From contig CM072511.1 of the NCBI GenBank assembly GCA_036898135.1, positions 31,148,686-31,212,685 of the forward strand: a DNA stretch of 64,000 bases, given 5' to 3'. This DNA comes from Oncomelania hupensis (Eukaryota; Mollusca; Gastropoda; Littorinimorpha; Pomatiopsidae). The translations under genes and the position numbers were made by a program. A model generated the notes under the pieces. The model did not search any database and was not told the DNA's origin. It saw nothing but the letters and a program-made list of their open reading frames with translations. Positions 47,313-58,997 of this stretch are shown here, piece after piece. Each line of letters starts with the position of its first letter. Position 1 is the stretch's first letter.

Positions 47313-47801
47313 AAATTTATTGTGCGATGAAAAGCAACAACCAAATGTTTAATGATATATTATTACTAATCTTGGACGCCATTCCTCACCCCAACTCCCT
47401 ATCTCCCTCACCCTCAATTTACCAATCATTATTAAGCGCGCGGCGACCAGTTTCAACATACACGCTCACGATCGCATGTTACACACCTTTTCACATACGC
47501 CACAAACTCACATTCAAACATGCGGTGTAAAGGCAAGGAGATCACTATTAAAAGTCGAAAACGAAATTCAGTATGCATTTTTCGAGGGGAAATTTAACTT
47601 GACAGAATCCACTATTATTATTGTATTTGGTATACAATACAATAAAATACAACCTTATACAATACAAAACCAATGCAATACAATACCAATTTATTGTCAA
47701 AGTTATGAATATCCTGCTCTCAAAAGTGAACAAAAATTGCGACATACTGGCTTTCAATAAAGTCTATCTATCAAGCGTAGATAGTCTTTAGTGAAAGCCA
47801 T

Positions 47802-47856
47802 GGTGAAGCACATGGAATTGAAACAAAGTCTTTGTTTCGATTCCATGTGCTTCACC
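47802..47856. repeat. Near-perfect 55-bp palindrome
   Basis: 27-bp arms GGTGAAGCACATGGAATTGA... and its complement, with one G-T pair and a one-base centre at 47829. Confidence 0.93.
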
Positions 47857-48060
47857 GTGAGCTTAAGGAGCTCATATGTAGTACAAATGCATTAAAAAAG
47901 CGAGAGAATTGAGAGAATTAATTATAAATATACTTCAGCAGTAGCTTAGCTAGACTAATCCCTACGAACGCGAGAGACATGAAGTAACGTGTGGGTAGGC
48001 CTATTATATATCGGTCCAAACCATTCCTACTGCTTCTTTTAAAGAGCTCTTTGCTTTATG

Positions 48061-48238
48061 GGGGGATAGCGCAGTGGTTGGAGCACTCGCTACTGTGTCG
48101 CAAGTTAAGCACCATCCAGTGCGGTTAGCACTTGGATGGGTGACCGCAAAACGTGAAGCGACAAATAACAACGCCCCCAGTTGACTCAACTGTGACTGAG
48201 TACCTACTCTCTTAAGGGTGGGGAAGGTAAAGCAGCGA
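48061..48238 (+). mobile_element. SINE family 3 (tRNA/5S rRNA-like chimeric head), 3'-truncated
   Basis: The A-box-like GGATAGCGCAGTGGTTGGAG is followed by AAGTTAAGCA and GGTTAGCACTTGGATGGGTG ACCGC, matching the internal control region of 5S rRNA. The copy stops at AAGCAGCGAGG and is joined to another SINE. Full-length partner at 57157-57450. Confidence 0.8.
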
Positions 48239-48243
48239 GGTGG

Positions 48244-48345
48244 TGGGGCCGGGTAGCTCAGTTGGTAAGAGCGTCTTGCTAGTAACCGAAAGGTCGCTGG
48301 TTCGAATCCCGGATTGGTCAACGTGTGATCATATTATTTTTCCCT
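48244..48345 (+). mobile_element. SINE family 5 / tRNA-like sequence
   Basis: GGGCCGGGTAGCTCAGTTGG (A box) and GCTGGTTCGAATCCCGG (B box). The acceptor stem needs several G-T pairs and the T stem is mismatched, so it is more likely a SINE head than a working tRNA. Confidence 0.6.
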
Positions 48346-49005
48346 TTACCAACAACTGGCCCGCTGGTGTCAGTATAAATCGGTCCAGTAGTCACCTATA
48401 TGCGAAAGTGTCGTGTGACTATAATCTACAAACATCATTGCTTAATTCCCCACCGGTTTGCACCAATTCCGCGGGTATATTGTCCACTCCCGCTGACTTC
48501 CCCTTCTTTAGTGATTGCACTGCTGCCTTAACTTTTTATTTTTTTATTTTTTATCTCGATCGTTAGCACAATAAGCACGTTCGACGAGAAGGCAACCCGA
48601 ATTTCGCCCCCGAAAACGTCGTAATAATGACGAAATAATGCACCTTTTCTCCATTTAAAATAGGAGATATTTACAGTCCAGCATTGCGGTAAAATGTCAG
48701 AGATCTGTGTGGTCATGCGTCATAATTTTTGTCTGGTCGTAATTGACGTAAACCAGTGTTTACATTCCATTGTTTAAAAATTAAAGCCACAAGTGGATGA
48801 ATATGTTTATTTTGGGCGAAAATGGGTTGACCCAAACTTTGACACTGTTATTACATTTAAACAATGGTAAAACAAGTGCTTATACGTTAAACATAAAATC
48901 CCTATACATCTTTTCTGTCAGCACCATGTTACTAATATTTATACTAAGTGGTCAAACTAGTAGAACGTCAGACTTAATAATAGCCTACGTCATGGTTCTT
49001 TGTGT

Positions 49006-49049
49006 GTGTGGGTGTGTGTGTGTCTGTGTGTGTGTGCGTGTGTGTGTGT
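49006..49049. repeat. (GT)n microsatellite
   Basis: Interrupted GT units. Confidence 0.9.
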
Positions 49050-50330
49050 TAGCATTGTGTTTATATTTACATTCCATTGTGTAGGCTAAAACGCAACAGC
49101 ATGGTAAGAATCCAGTACATAATTGTAAGCTCACGTGCACTTTTTGAAGCACACGGCCACCGAGTAGGCAGTAAGTAAGTAAGATGATTGTATTGTGAGG
49201 AGGGTGATGACAAATTTATATGACGGTGACTTTGTAGTTTTAGTACCCTACTTACATGTAGTTTCAAGGAGAATGTTAATTATATGTGTTGCAGCATGAG
49301 AAAACCAGGCTAAAGTGTCAAAATATGAAAAATTACTTATTTATTTATTAACAAAGTACTAAAAATAATCTTCAAAATGCAAAAAACAGAATTGTTTTAT
49401 CTTTATTGGTTGATGTTTTATGATTTTTTTTAATATTTTATTTTCTCGGGGGCTAATTTCCAGAAATTGCCTTCAAAGTTTTGAATTGTAAAATGATCAT
49501 TACTTCACAACCAGAATTTTCCCATGCATGTATTTGGTATCAAAACAATCAGGAAGATGACAGCAATATGGCAGTGAGTTGAGATAAGATGAGAAAATTC
49601 ACATTATACACCATTCACACAATACTAAACATAAACAAATTAAAACAGTACGCACAATTTTATATTCTGTACCCATCCATAATGCATAGTGTTTTTAAAC
49701 ATATTAGAAATAAAACAAGTGTTTAGCAAGTCTATAATAACTCAAACACATAATAATATATCAAGAACATGGCCTGAATCAATCATTTTTCTAAAATAAA
49801 CCCTATCATAATGCCCCCTCCCTTCCCCCCCCCTCTTAAATCCCTCGTCCCTCAAGTAATCTTTTGTTTAATTGCAAGCAGCTACATCAGCTCAGTTCAA
49901 ATAGTCAAACAAAGATTACAAACCTAAAACAAAATTCATTAGGTAGTTTTCAGTCCTAATAATCAAGCTTTAATAATTCCCCAATTCTCCACTCCCTTCC
50001 GCACGTCGAATAAATCTGTCGCGTCACAGGTGTAAATCAAAATAACATGTCATTTTGCTCTATAAAGTTTAAATAAACACAAATATCAAAGCAAATACTA
50101 ATTACTAGTAATTTGGTAAATAGTCCTCATGTTCATTTCCTAAAACAGACAAACCAACAATAATAAATACTGAGAACATAGTCAACTTGTCATGCTAGTA
50201 ATATTGAATGCAGGCCAGACTACTTACCTTTTCAACCCCCCCACCCCACCCCCACCCAACGAAATATACTACTGAAATATTTTCCACACTCCTACTGTAA
50301 TTCTTTCACTGATATCGCCTTTTCAACCTT
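49050..50330. other. Unassigned AT-rich stretch
   Basis: No supported gene. If the minus-strand exon at 50331 is real, its intron would lie here. Confidence 0.35.
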
Positions 50331-50612
50331 TACCTAAATCTATGCAAGTAGAATGACGGATTATTAAAGACACGCCAATAGCGAAGAGGCCTACGAAACA
50401 TGAATCATTGAATGAAAACAAACAGTATCGTTTAATAACGGGATCAAGCTTCTGCTCGTCAGAATCATAATCCTCATCACAGTTCCCACTGGCACCATCA
50501 CAAAAATAGTCTGAAAGCAGGTCTTGGAGCTCTTCAGAAGCAAAACCGGGTCGATTCAATGCCCTAGCTACTCTAGCAGACGACGTATCTACTGACGCTG
50601 GAGACGAAGCCA
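50331..50612 (-). CDS. Candidate first exon, unknown product
   Basis: On the minus strand an ATG at 50612-50610 in GGAAGTGATGG context opens a frame with acidic, unique composition (LNRPGFASEELQDLLSDYFC, then NCDEDYDSDEQ). CCGGAAGTG, an ETS-type site common at housekeeping promoters, lies immediately upstream. The frame runs to TTTAG|GTAAAG at 50331, a fair splice donor, with a stop soon after. The acidic start resembles N-termini of some domesticated transposase proteins, but I cannot assign a family and see no next exon. An in-frame ATG ten codons upstream (50642) is possible. Confidence 0.35.
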
Positions 50613-50642
50613 TCACTTCCGGTTTCCAAAAAGAATCGGTCA

Positions 50643-51408
50643 CTTACTTTGACAAATTGTTTCTAACAAATGCAACATAAATATTGCAAGAAAACACTTG
50701 AAATAGATGTATGATGAGTTTATCTACATTAAAAAAATTCACTTTGAACTAAAAATCGTCGAAAATCTATAGGAAACACTTCAGTTTTTCACGACCCGCC
50801 TAGAGACACATTCGAACACAACTTGTGTCACAAGCAAGCTTCGGAACAAGGAATTTCATGAAAAATTCATACGCCACACACTTTTATGTACCAAAAAGTA
50901 GTAGCAATAGGGACTTTTCACTCTCCAGACGTTATATATCAATCCACATTGGGGATTTCCCTTCATAGTCGGACAAGAAAAGTTGGGGTATCGGAGGTCA
51001 ATTAGTGCCATTGTTTTAGCAAGGTGTGATCAACACCCTTATGAAAATCAACAAAATAAACAATGTTTCAGTAATTTTTGAACAAAATCCGTTTGGGATA
51101 TTAAAGAAAAGTCTTTAATAAAGACAAAGAGGCAACAATCCTAAAATTGATGGGGTAGCCTATTTTTAGTGTTTTACGGCTGTAGCAGCGAATCAATCCT
51201 GGCGTCTTTAGCCGGGTTTTGTCATGCGGCAACACATATTATGACCTTTCATAGTTCTTGTATCAAACTATTGCCATCATTGGCGTCGTGTCTTTAGGCT
51301 CAGAATCATAAGTCTGTGATACTGCAACAAACACAAACAGTACAGGATTTATTATAACAGGAATAATCCCCAAATAAATAGGCTATTTATGCTGCTGCAC
51401 ACATACGC
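50643..51408. other. Unassigned stretch
   Basis: Possible promoter side of the candidate minus-strand exon. Nothing else is recognised. Confidence 0.35.
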
Positions 51409-51435
51409 ACAACACACACACACACACACACAGAG
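51409..51435. repeat. (CA)n microsatellite
   Basis: Short CA run. Confidence 0.9.
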
Positions 51436-51535
51436 CCGAGGTTACACAGTATTATCATGACTTTCCCGAAACGCCACATACGTTGTGCTGACAATGGGTC
51501 ATATTTCGTCCCCATTTTTAAGTACTTTGAAGTGT

Positions 51536-51580
51536 TCGAACCCTAACCCTAATCCTAACTCAGCACTAACCCTAACGGAT
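51536..51580. repeat. Short telomere-like run
   Basis: CCCTAACCCTAATCCTAACT and a nearby CACTAACCCTAACG. Too short to call a telomere relic. Confidence 0.5.
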
Positions 51581-51667
51581 CATTGTTCTGACGTCAAAAC
51601 AAGTAGACATGTCAATACAAGTTATGTAGATGTTCACTGATTTGTCCAAATAACATTGTGTAAACAA

Positions 51668-51746
51668 GGACACACACACACACATACACACACACACACA
51701 CACACTCGCACACACCCACACACATCACACACACACACACACACAG
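51668..51746. repeat. (CA)n microsatellite
   Basis: CA array with TACA, TCGCA and CCCA interruptions. Confidence 0.93.
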
Positions 51747-51807
51747 AGCATAAAATAAACGTCGATCATCCTCAATCAATTAAGATTAGCGCACTAATCA
51801 TTTATTC

Positions 51808-52095
51808 AACATGGGTGCCTGGCAGCTCAGTGGATAGAGAGTTGGTTTCCTATGCCGAAGGTCGCGAGTTCGAAACCCGCGTGGGACGAACTTACGTGAT
51901 TTTGGTACCGAGGGTTTTTCTCCGGGTACCCCGGTTTCCTCCTTCCCTTCAATAATGGTATTGGAGGCTGTCACTATAAAATTTATTAACTAAAATGTAT
52001 TTCTATTCCGACTTCTTTAATAATGATCTCTTCAGATCTCCGCGTTTTGAGTTCCATTGAGGAAAAGGCGCGTGATAACATCCTTTATTATTAGT
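51808..52095 (+). mobile_element. SINE family 2 (tRNA-derived)
   Basis: Head GGTGCCTGGCAGCTCAGTGG and GCGAGTTCGAAACCCGCG; body ACCGAGGGTTTTTCTCCGGG; 3' end CCGCGTTTTGAGTTCCATTG, GGCGCGTGATAACATCC and a TTATTATTAG tail. Confidence 0.8.
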
Positions 52096-52890
52096 AGTAC
52101 TTGAGTATTCATCTCCAGCTTGAGATTGAAATAAAATCTGAACCAAACATTCAGGCCATCTCACATTTGAAATGTATTTCCCTCCTTCTTATTGCTCAAA
52201 ATAATTTCTTCTGTTCAGAGGAAATAAAATTTGAGTTTGAATCTTTGATTCTGCAGATTCTCAGCTAAAATACAATGGAAATGTTATCTTGAAAGGAACT
52301 GTACTGTATTTTTCATAGTTTTCTCTTTTTCTTTCTGGATCTTTTTTTTCTGCTCTTATACTGCTTTTCAAAATATGTTCTTCTGTTAAAGTGAAATAAA
52401 ATGTTGAGTCTTATGGCTTGAGTCTTTAGCTCGAGTCTTTGACTTTTGAGTCATTGACTTGAGTATTTGCGTTGTCTACTTGCAACAGTTAAAAAGGCCA
52501 GTGTATCTGGGATGTTTATCTTTTGTGACATTGCTGTCACCTCAAAAAGGTCGACAATCGCCAAACCTTTAAATCTTTCAATTTTATAGACGTCTCTTTT
52601 TTGTTATGTAAAACAAACCATTGTGCCTACTATATACATGTATATACACACACTTTCGGCAGCGGCACTTTTTTTTTTTTTTTAAAGAAGCAACCTTGGT
52701 GCTTTTAATAGGCACATAAAGAAACGAATGTATCGATTTAAAATTATCAAAACCGTACTTTAGTAAGAGAGGTTATTTTTGGCTTCAACTTATATATTTC
52801 CGGGGGGACAACACTCACTGTGAATCTGAAAAGTATCGGGTTCGCTGAAATGTTTGACCCTGAGGCCCTTTAAGAAACAGAACGTATTTA
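52096..52890. other. Unassigned stretch
   Basis: It has two diverged copies of a segment containing TTCTTCTGTT(C/A)...GAAATAAAAT and TTGAGTC(T)TTGA(T/C)T (about 52185-52260 and 52365-52460). No gene is seen. Confidence 0.4.
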
Positions 52891-53515
52891 TTACTCCTTC
52901 GGATGAGAGTATAAACCGAGGTCTAGTTGGTGCATCAACGCATGCAATCGCATTCACTTTAATGATCCTGACGCTCATGTCCTAGACGGGTGAGTGCCGG
53001 CTACACAGATACAGCCGGTGTGACATCGCCACAGTTCCTAGTATCTTAGCTGGGCTGGGAGCGACTGGGAGCATTCTGATTGATCGACGCGTTACAAAAT
53101 TCGGCGCATGCGCACAGTGCTGTCGTAGTCTTAGTAAGGATTAGGGTTAGGGTTAGGGTTTGGGTTAGAGTTAGGGTTTGGGTTAGTGTTTAGGGTTAGG
53201 GTTTGGGTTAGGGTTAGGGTTACGACGCCTAAGAACATCGTGAAAAGCCGGCCCGACATAAACTGGCGCATGCGCAAAGGCGCCCAGATAAACTAGGAGA
53301 CCCGGAACTTGGAGGACGTGACACCGGCACGCACTAGGTCGCTATCCACTCCCCGGTCGCCTAGGATTGTGCTCAGTCGTCTGGGATGTCAGACTATGCG
53401 CCCAAAGGCTGCAAGTGGGCGGCTCGGGCGGTTTGAGTTAGATCCTGTATCGGCCAGCGCCTTGAGCGGCTTTTGAGCTGGAAAAGCGCTATAAAAAGTG
53501 ATTAAATAAATTAAA
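52891..53515 (+). mobile_element. SINE family 4, split by a foldback element
   Basis: Left part 52891 to about 53010 (TACTCCTTCGGATGAGAGTA, CTCATGTCCTAGACGGGTGA), right part from about 53329 (CACGCACTAGGTCGC, GGATTGTGCTCAGTCGTC, GCGCTATAAAAAGTGATTAA). The 318-bp interior is absent from other copies. Confidence 0.82.
53011..53328. mobile_element. Foldback element with telomere-like core, inside a SINE
   Basis: Outer arms GCCGGTGTGACATC and, inverted, GCCGGTGTCACGTC. Inner arms share GGCGCATGCGCA and loosely CCTAGT...TCT...GCTGGGC. The centre at 53137-53221 is a plus-strand array of TTAGGG with TTTGGG variants. Confidence 0.7.
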
Positions 53516-53606
53516 TAGTTGCTGCTATCTCTCGTTCAGAGTGTCTGAGCGTGCAGAGAAACTGTAGTGCCCGCTACGCGTTGTGCTGTAGTATCTTTTT
53601 CTCTTA

Positions 53607-53752
53607 TGCGGATCAGGGGGCGAGTCCTCTTTCAACGAAGTTGTGGTCTTGATTTTGTGGTCCTGATTCGGCTATACTGGTCCTGATTTAGCTCGGAAGA
53701 GTCCGCTGGACCTAAAGCAATAATCATGTAATGTAATGTAATGTAAAGTAAC
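53607..53752 (+). mobile_element. Family A retroposon, copy 5 (3' end only)
   Basis: TATGCGGATCAGGGGGCGAG through CTGGACCTAAAGCAATAATC to ATGTA units. A 5' truncation, as LINE-driven insertions often show. Confidence 0.85.
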
Positions 53753-53846
53753 GACCCGCAATCGTAACTGTCATCGGTGTTCCAAGTTGTTTACCCCTTT
53801 AATCTGTGTGCAGTTACCGTGTTAAAATCGAAAGTCAAGGGTTACT

Positions 53847-53849
<3 letters not shown>

Positions 53850-53910
<61 letters not shown>

Positions 53911-53935
53911 CAGACAGACAGACAGACAGACAGAG
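53850..53935. repeat. (GA)n-(GACA)n compound microsatellite
   Basis: GA units followed by GACA units, the same composition as 9078-9274. Confidence 0.95.
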
Positions 53936-54802
53936 AAAAGTCAGGACGTTGATTTGGCCAGTCCTTTCTAGTCATCCTTCTCTTAAATCATCCTACACAA
54001 TGTATAAATCATCCTACACAATGTATAGAATAATAAAAATGTCATTTCACAGACAGCGTACTTATTACCATTGGGAAATTAATTCATCACGTTATGAAAT
54101 TATTATCTTTTTATTTCATTTGTAGAAAATGAAATAATAATTTGGTGTTTCCGATAAAGATTTCCTGCCAAAGTTCACAGGATCACGCTGCCTTTGGCTA
54201 ATATTAATAATAAGGTTAAAATCCTTATTTAATACTTTCGTTTAATCTATATCTAGGAATACTATTGTTGGTTGCGATACAATGTGTGTAACTTGCTGTA
54301 TTGACCTTTGATGACATTGCAGAAGCAGTGGTATGAAATCTGTATACAGAGAAATAGCTCTAAATCTTCGTTTCAGTTTAAAGGAAAGATGTCCTCATAA
54401 AATGAGGCAAATATGAGCTGCTGCATATTGTTGCGTAGTTTACCTAGTTTGTAGGTTCGTTTGGGATTTAATTTTTTTTTTTAAATTTGATTTGGGGATT
54501 TTATTCCTCACTTGTGAGGTTAGAATGCAGGCTGACTTCCCAGCGAAAGCGTGTGGCATTCTGTACCACTTCAAAACGGTGTGACACCCTATTCAAAACT
54601 TCATTAAACCACGTACAGAACTATTACTTGTAAGGAAACCGTAATAACATGACTACAAGTTATAGAACTGTTAACCATTCCGGTTCAAACAGTACTGTCA
54701 AATAGCATGGTAGGCTACTGAATGAAAACTAAAACGTGTGGGTAATAATTGAAACTTAAAATCTTGTATTCTGCTTCAATCAAGGACATCATCTTTTCCT
54801 CC
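53936..54802. other. Unassigned stretch
   Basis: No supported gene or repeat. Confidence 0.35.
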
Positions 54803-55012
54803 CACCGCCCTAGCTCAGTGGTAGAGCGTTCTCCTGGCACACCGATGAACCCAGGTTCGAATCCCGTAGTGGGCATTTTCACTGCTCATCAGAGCAGTGT
54901 GATTGCTCTGATGGTTCAGTGTTGATATCCCTCTACCCCCTCTTCTCCTGGGATGGTTGTACCCGTCTGCAATGGCGGATGTAGACGTTAAAAACGTCAA
55001 TGTTCATTTCAG
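54803..55012 (+). mobile_element. SINE family 1 (tRNA-derived)
   Basis: CCGCCCTAGCTCAGTGGTAG (A box), CCAGGTTCGAATCCCG (B box), GGGATGGTTGTACCCGTCTG, GTAGACGTTAAAAACGTCAA. The best-preserved head of the family. Confidence 0.87.
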
Positions 55013-55716
55013 TACATCATATATTTGGACATTTTGCTTATTTACATCTTGTGGCTGTGGTGAGCCGTTTTAGTGCAATAATGATGTTTTTGTTATACTG
55101 TGTCAAATTTCCTTCTGTAAATGAGGACAGTTAATCAGCGTGTATCTTCCATCTATAATAATTATTTATTCTGTGGTATTTTAACATAATTTTTTTAATT
55201 GCGACTTTTAGTATTTATAATTGCGCCTATCCCAGTAAATATTGAGTGTCAGTATCATTCTAACGTTTTACTCGAAAAACTTGTATCGTAATCTGTTGTC
55301 AGCTGTGTTAGTTGTTGTTGCTGCTTTTGTTGTTGTTTTTAATTAATTTATTTATTTGGGCAGAAATGTGAGGAGGGGTCTTTTGTACTAAGACTTTAAT
55401 ATTCGCATATATTTTAGGTGCGCTTTGTTATAAGTAACGTGAATTTATATGTAGAAAGGGATTCTCTCTACATCATGTATGATGTATGCACCAGGAGTTT
55501 AACACGGAAGCTCTAAGATTAAAATAACGGACAAAGAGTTTGGTACTTTGAACGCGGAAACGCTGGTACTATTAAGTTGTCGAGTCGCCCAGTGCAAACG
55601 TGAGAAATGGATAGATTTTTAAGTAGTGCACTCTTTTGTCGGGCACAACTAATGATAAATTCACCCTGGCGCCCTCAAGAGGTTAACAGGTTAAGGTGTC
55701 TCTGTAACATTTCGGT
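55013..55716. other. Unassigned stretch
   Basis: No supported feature. Confidence 0.35.
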
Positions 55717-55717
55717 C

Positions 55718-55762
<45 letters not shown>

Positions 55763-55806
55763 GAGAGAGAGAGTGAGAGAGAGAGAGAGAGTGAGAGAGA
55801 GAGAGT
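55717..55806. repeat. (GA)n microsatellite
   Basis: GA units with regular GT interruptions. Confidence 0.95.
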
Positions 55807-57156
55807 CCCCTCACCCAACTCCCATTTCTCCCCTCACAAAAAAAGTCAAAACGCTTTATTCCATAAAATGAATGAATGAATGAAAATAATAATGCTCATA
55901 AACATTTCCACACATTAAAAAAACCATGGTCACAGCGCTGGAAGAAGAATTTTCAACCCATAATGAAACACTTAATACAAGATGAGCCAGAATCCAATGG
56001 GGAACGTGGATACAAATGACAATGAATAAAAATAACGAAACGTACAATAATAATGGAACATCTGAAATGCAATTAATACGTATGTGTATCAGTTTATAGT
56101 CCCCTCTCTTCCCGATAAGGATTTTCAGAGAGGAGACTTCTTATGATTGCAATTAATACAAAACACGTTTGTACTTATATTACAAAAATAAAGGTGAATC
56201 TGGCACACTCTCGCCTTCATACATCCATATCCAAATAGGTGTTGCAGGTTACTTGATAATGTTAGTTAAGGTCCATCTTTTTTTTTAAATCGTTCTGATA
56301 TAGCTAGCGCTTTTCCAGCTTAAAAGCTGCTCAAGGTACTGGCTGGTTTGGGATCTAATTGAAGCCGCTCGAAGCCCCTGCTACCCATTTTATGAAGTTA
56401 GCAAGTTGGCATGTCAAATTACTGAGATACCTGTGCTTTCCTTAAATTTCTCAATAAAAATGGTCAATAAAGTCAAAAATAAAATTTAAAAATGCAAATG
56501 TTTGTTTTAAATTTTCTTTACTGTTCAAATAAGATTTGTTTCAATGTCCATTCTAATATTCAGTTTAGGTATTCTCCCCTCCCCACCCCCCACCCCCCTC
56601 ACCCAGATGAGTTTGTTCTGATATCACAATTATTTACACAATTATAAATATCTGTTGGTGTGATTCAGTTGTTGTTTTTTTCATAATATTGGATTGTTAT
56701 CTTTAGAAAAAAAAATCAAACATTTGCGTTTGCTTTTTTCCTCTTTACTTTGCTAGATATTGCCTAAAAATGTTCTAAAGAATATTACCGTAATTAAAAA
56801 AAATTAAAAAGCAATTCCACACATTTAAAAAAAAAAGTACACAAAGGTTATAAGTTTCGTCAATTACAGTGTTGGTCTTCGCAGCGTTTGATCAGTGTAA
56901 CACATGCTCATCGCATTGATCGCAGTGCTTAGATCATCGTGTATGACTCACAGTATTTCGATCACAACCGTGCCTTGAATCGATGATCGCTATACTGCAA
57001 GCCTTCAATTCCGTAAAGTGGTTAATAGATAGGATGGGTTGACTGGCCATCACGTCACATGCCAGCTCGGTAGCTGTTTGGGTTTTCCAGGAAGAAACCA
57101 GTTCCATGTAATGCTTTGTCCGATCACAAGCGAATTAACCAAGAAGAATGAACTCT
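55807..57156. other. Unassigned stretch with one SINE fragment
   Basis: A small inverted fragment of SINE family 4 lies at about 56305-56350 (GCGCTTTTCCAGCTTAAAAG). A hairpin GTCCCCTCTC...GAGAGGAGAC is at 56099-56134. Nothing else is recognised. Confidence 0.45.
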
Positions 57157-57450
57157 GGGGTGTCGGATAGCGCAGTGGTTGGAGCACTCGCTACTGTGTC
57201 GCAAGTTAAGCACCGTCCAGTGCGGTTAGCACTTGGATGGGTGACGGCAAAACGTGAAGCGATAACTAACAACGCCCCCAATTGACTCAACTGTGACTGA
57301 GTACCTACTCTCTTTAGGGTGGGGAAAGTAAAGCAGCGAGGGAGAGAGATGGGCATCACCCTCATTACGCTGGCCCAAGATACGTGTGATCTCCAACATC
57401 ACGCTCCCCTACGGCCACAAGGCTATGGGACTACCTTTACCTTTTTACCT
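57157..57450 (+). mobile_element. SINE family 3 (tRNA/5S rRNA-like chimeric head), full length
   Basis: GGATAGCGCAGTGGTTGGAG, AAGTTAAGCACC and GTTAGCACTTGGATGGGTGA, then a unique body (GACTCAACTGTGACTGAGTA) and a tail of CCTTTACC repeats. Confidence 0.83.
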
Positions 57451-57456
57451 TTAATC

Positions 57457-57488
57457 ATAGATACAGAGAGAGCTCTCTGTATCTATGC
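57457..57488. repeat. 32-bp palindrome
   Basis: 15-bp arms CATAGATACAGAGAG around AG. Confidence 0.85.
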
Positions 57489-57499
57489 TTTAATGAACC

Positions 57500-57612
57500 C
57501 TCGGCAAGAATTTTGACCTCGGCAAGAATTTTGTGGATCCCCGATAGCGGGCGGATAGCGCAGTACTGTAGTAGAATTTTATGGATCCCAAAATTCTTGC
57601 CGAGGGTCCATT
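57500..57612. repeat. Inverted repeat with CCTCGGCAAGAATTTTG arms
   Basis: Arms at about 57499-57516 (and a second direct copy at 57520-57532) and 57591-57608. The centre has GGATCCCCGATAGCGGGCGG; part of it recurs inverted at 10578-10612. Confidence 0.65.
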
Positions 57613-57879
57613 CTTCTTGCTTAATCCGCCTGTGGTCCGACCGAGATAGGGTCGGGTTCGGGGTCAAGCAGTACTCTGAGTATCAGGTACTGCAGAGATC
57701 TGTACGCCCGAATAAGCCTATTGCACTGAGCCCATGTCCTGTAGGCGCGAAAGTCGTTGGGATTGGTCGAGGGGCGAGATAGTACAACTAGACTTGTGAT
57801 TGATCTCTTGTAGCCATTCGTTAGTTCCCGGGGTATAGCTGGGTAACTATTGTTTTCGGTTCTGTCTGTCGGTCCGCCC

Positions 57880-58440
57880 AATGGACGGATTTCTTTGAAA
57901 TTTGGTAGTTAGAATATACAGTTGCCTTATTGTTGCCAAACTTACTTAAGCCTATATCGGTTGAGGTCATCATGGTCACGTCATCATTTTTTTTTCTTCT
58001 AATCGCATTTTCTTCCAAACTACTGGAAAGATTTGGTTCAAGTTTGGTTAGGTACTTAGACTTTACCTATGCCTCCAAAATAAAACCAAACCTATGCAAA
58101 TCAAATGAGGTAATCATGGTGACGTCATGGTTTTTTTCCTTTAACCTTAGTATGTAATGAGAGTGTACAGATACCTTGAACCTAAAACAAAACTTATGTA
58201 TATTGATTTAACGTCCTCGTGGTGATGTAATATTTTTTAAGAAATAATTTTATTTTGAAAAAATATTTAATTTCCTTTAAACTTTGTACGCAATTAGAGT
58301 GTACAGATACCTTGAACCTAAAACAAAACATATATCAAGTGTCGTCATCGTGGTGACGTCATTATAAAAAATAGTGTATTTTTTAATAACCTTTAAATTT
58401 CGTATGAAACAATATCGAACCTATCGGCTACAAAATAAAA
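57880..58440 (-). repeat. TGACGTCA-rich repeat (family D), inverted
   Basis: Shares inverted AACCAAACCTATGCAAATC, GGTGACGTCAT and AGAGTGTACAGATACCTTGA units with 14762-15900. Confidence 0.65.
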
Positions 58441-58997
58441 ATAATACACGATTTAAGAGGGAGATGGTTGTTACTCTTAAGGGTGTCACGACTCTAAACC
58501 CAGAATAACTCTTTAATTTAATAAAATTATAAGCAATAATAATAACAAAAAAGTCAGAACAACATTTCTTCTTTCCAACGATATGTAATATGGCATGGCT
58601 ACTATTTTGGGTTTAGACTAGGACTGACTAGAATAAAAAAAAAACACATCTAAAACATCCTACCAGCAACAATTAAATCTGGAACCTTCTTACAACTTCG
58701 CCCATATGTTTCCCTTCCGATTTGTATATATCCCTATAAACTAATGTTTGATTCAAGCATCTACTGGTAGAGAATAAACTAAGGCATCGAAAAATATTTA
58801 TTCACACTTTTCTGCTATCCTATGCACCAACGGGAATCCCCTCAATGAAACATACTTCCGGTTTCTTTCTCCGCATGTTTTAGTGAGTTATTTCCAAATA
58901 TTCAAGAATAATAACATGTGTCACTGGCCACCAGTATCGTACCCTCACATATTTTTTGTGTGTGCTGCAGTTTATTATCCCTTTCTATCGCCAGTGG
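58441..58997. other. Unassigned stretch
   Basis: No supported feature. Confidence 0.35.

Noticed and set aside
48101..48160. 5S rRNA gene fragment
   Set aside because: Only the internal control region matches, and it lies in a two-copy SINE.
48244..48320. tRNA gene with TAGCTCAG and GGTTCGAATCC boxes
   Set aside because: T-stem mismatches and several G-T pairs in the acceptor stem; more likely a SINE head.
53137..53221. Chromosome-end relic
   Set aside because: The telomere-like array is short, mixed with TTTGGG, and sits in a foldback insertion inside a SINE.
54804..54876. tRNA gene (Ala/Gly-like)
   Set aside because: The same head and body recur at 27165-27412 and 41736-41965, and the stems are imperfect; it is a SINE head.
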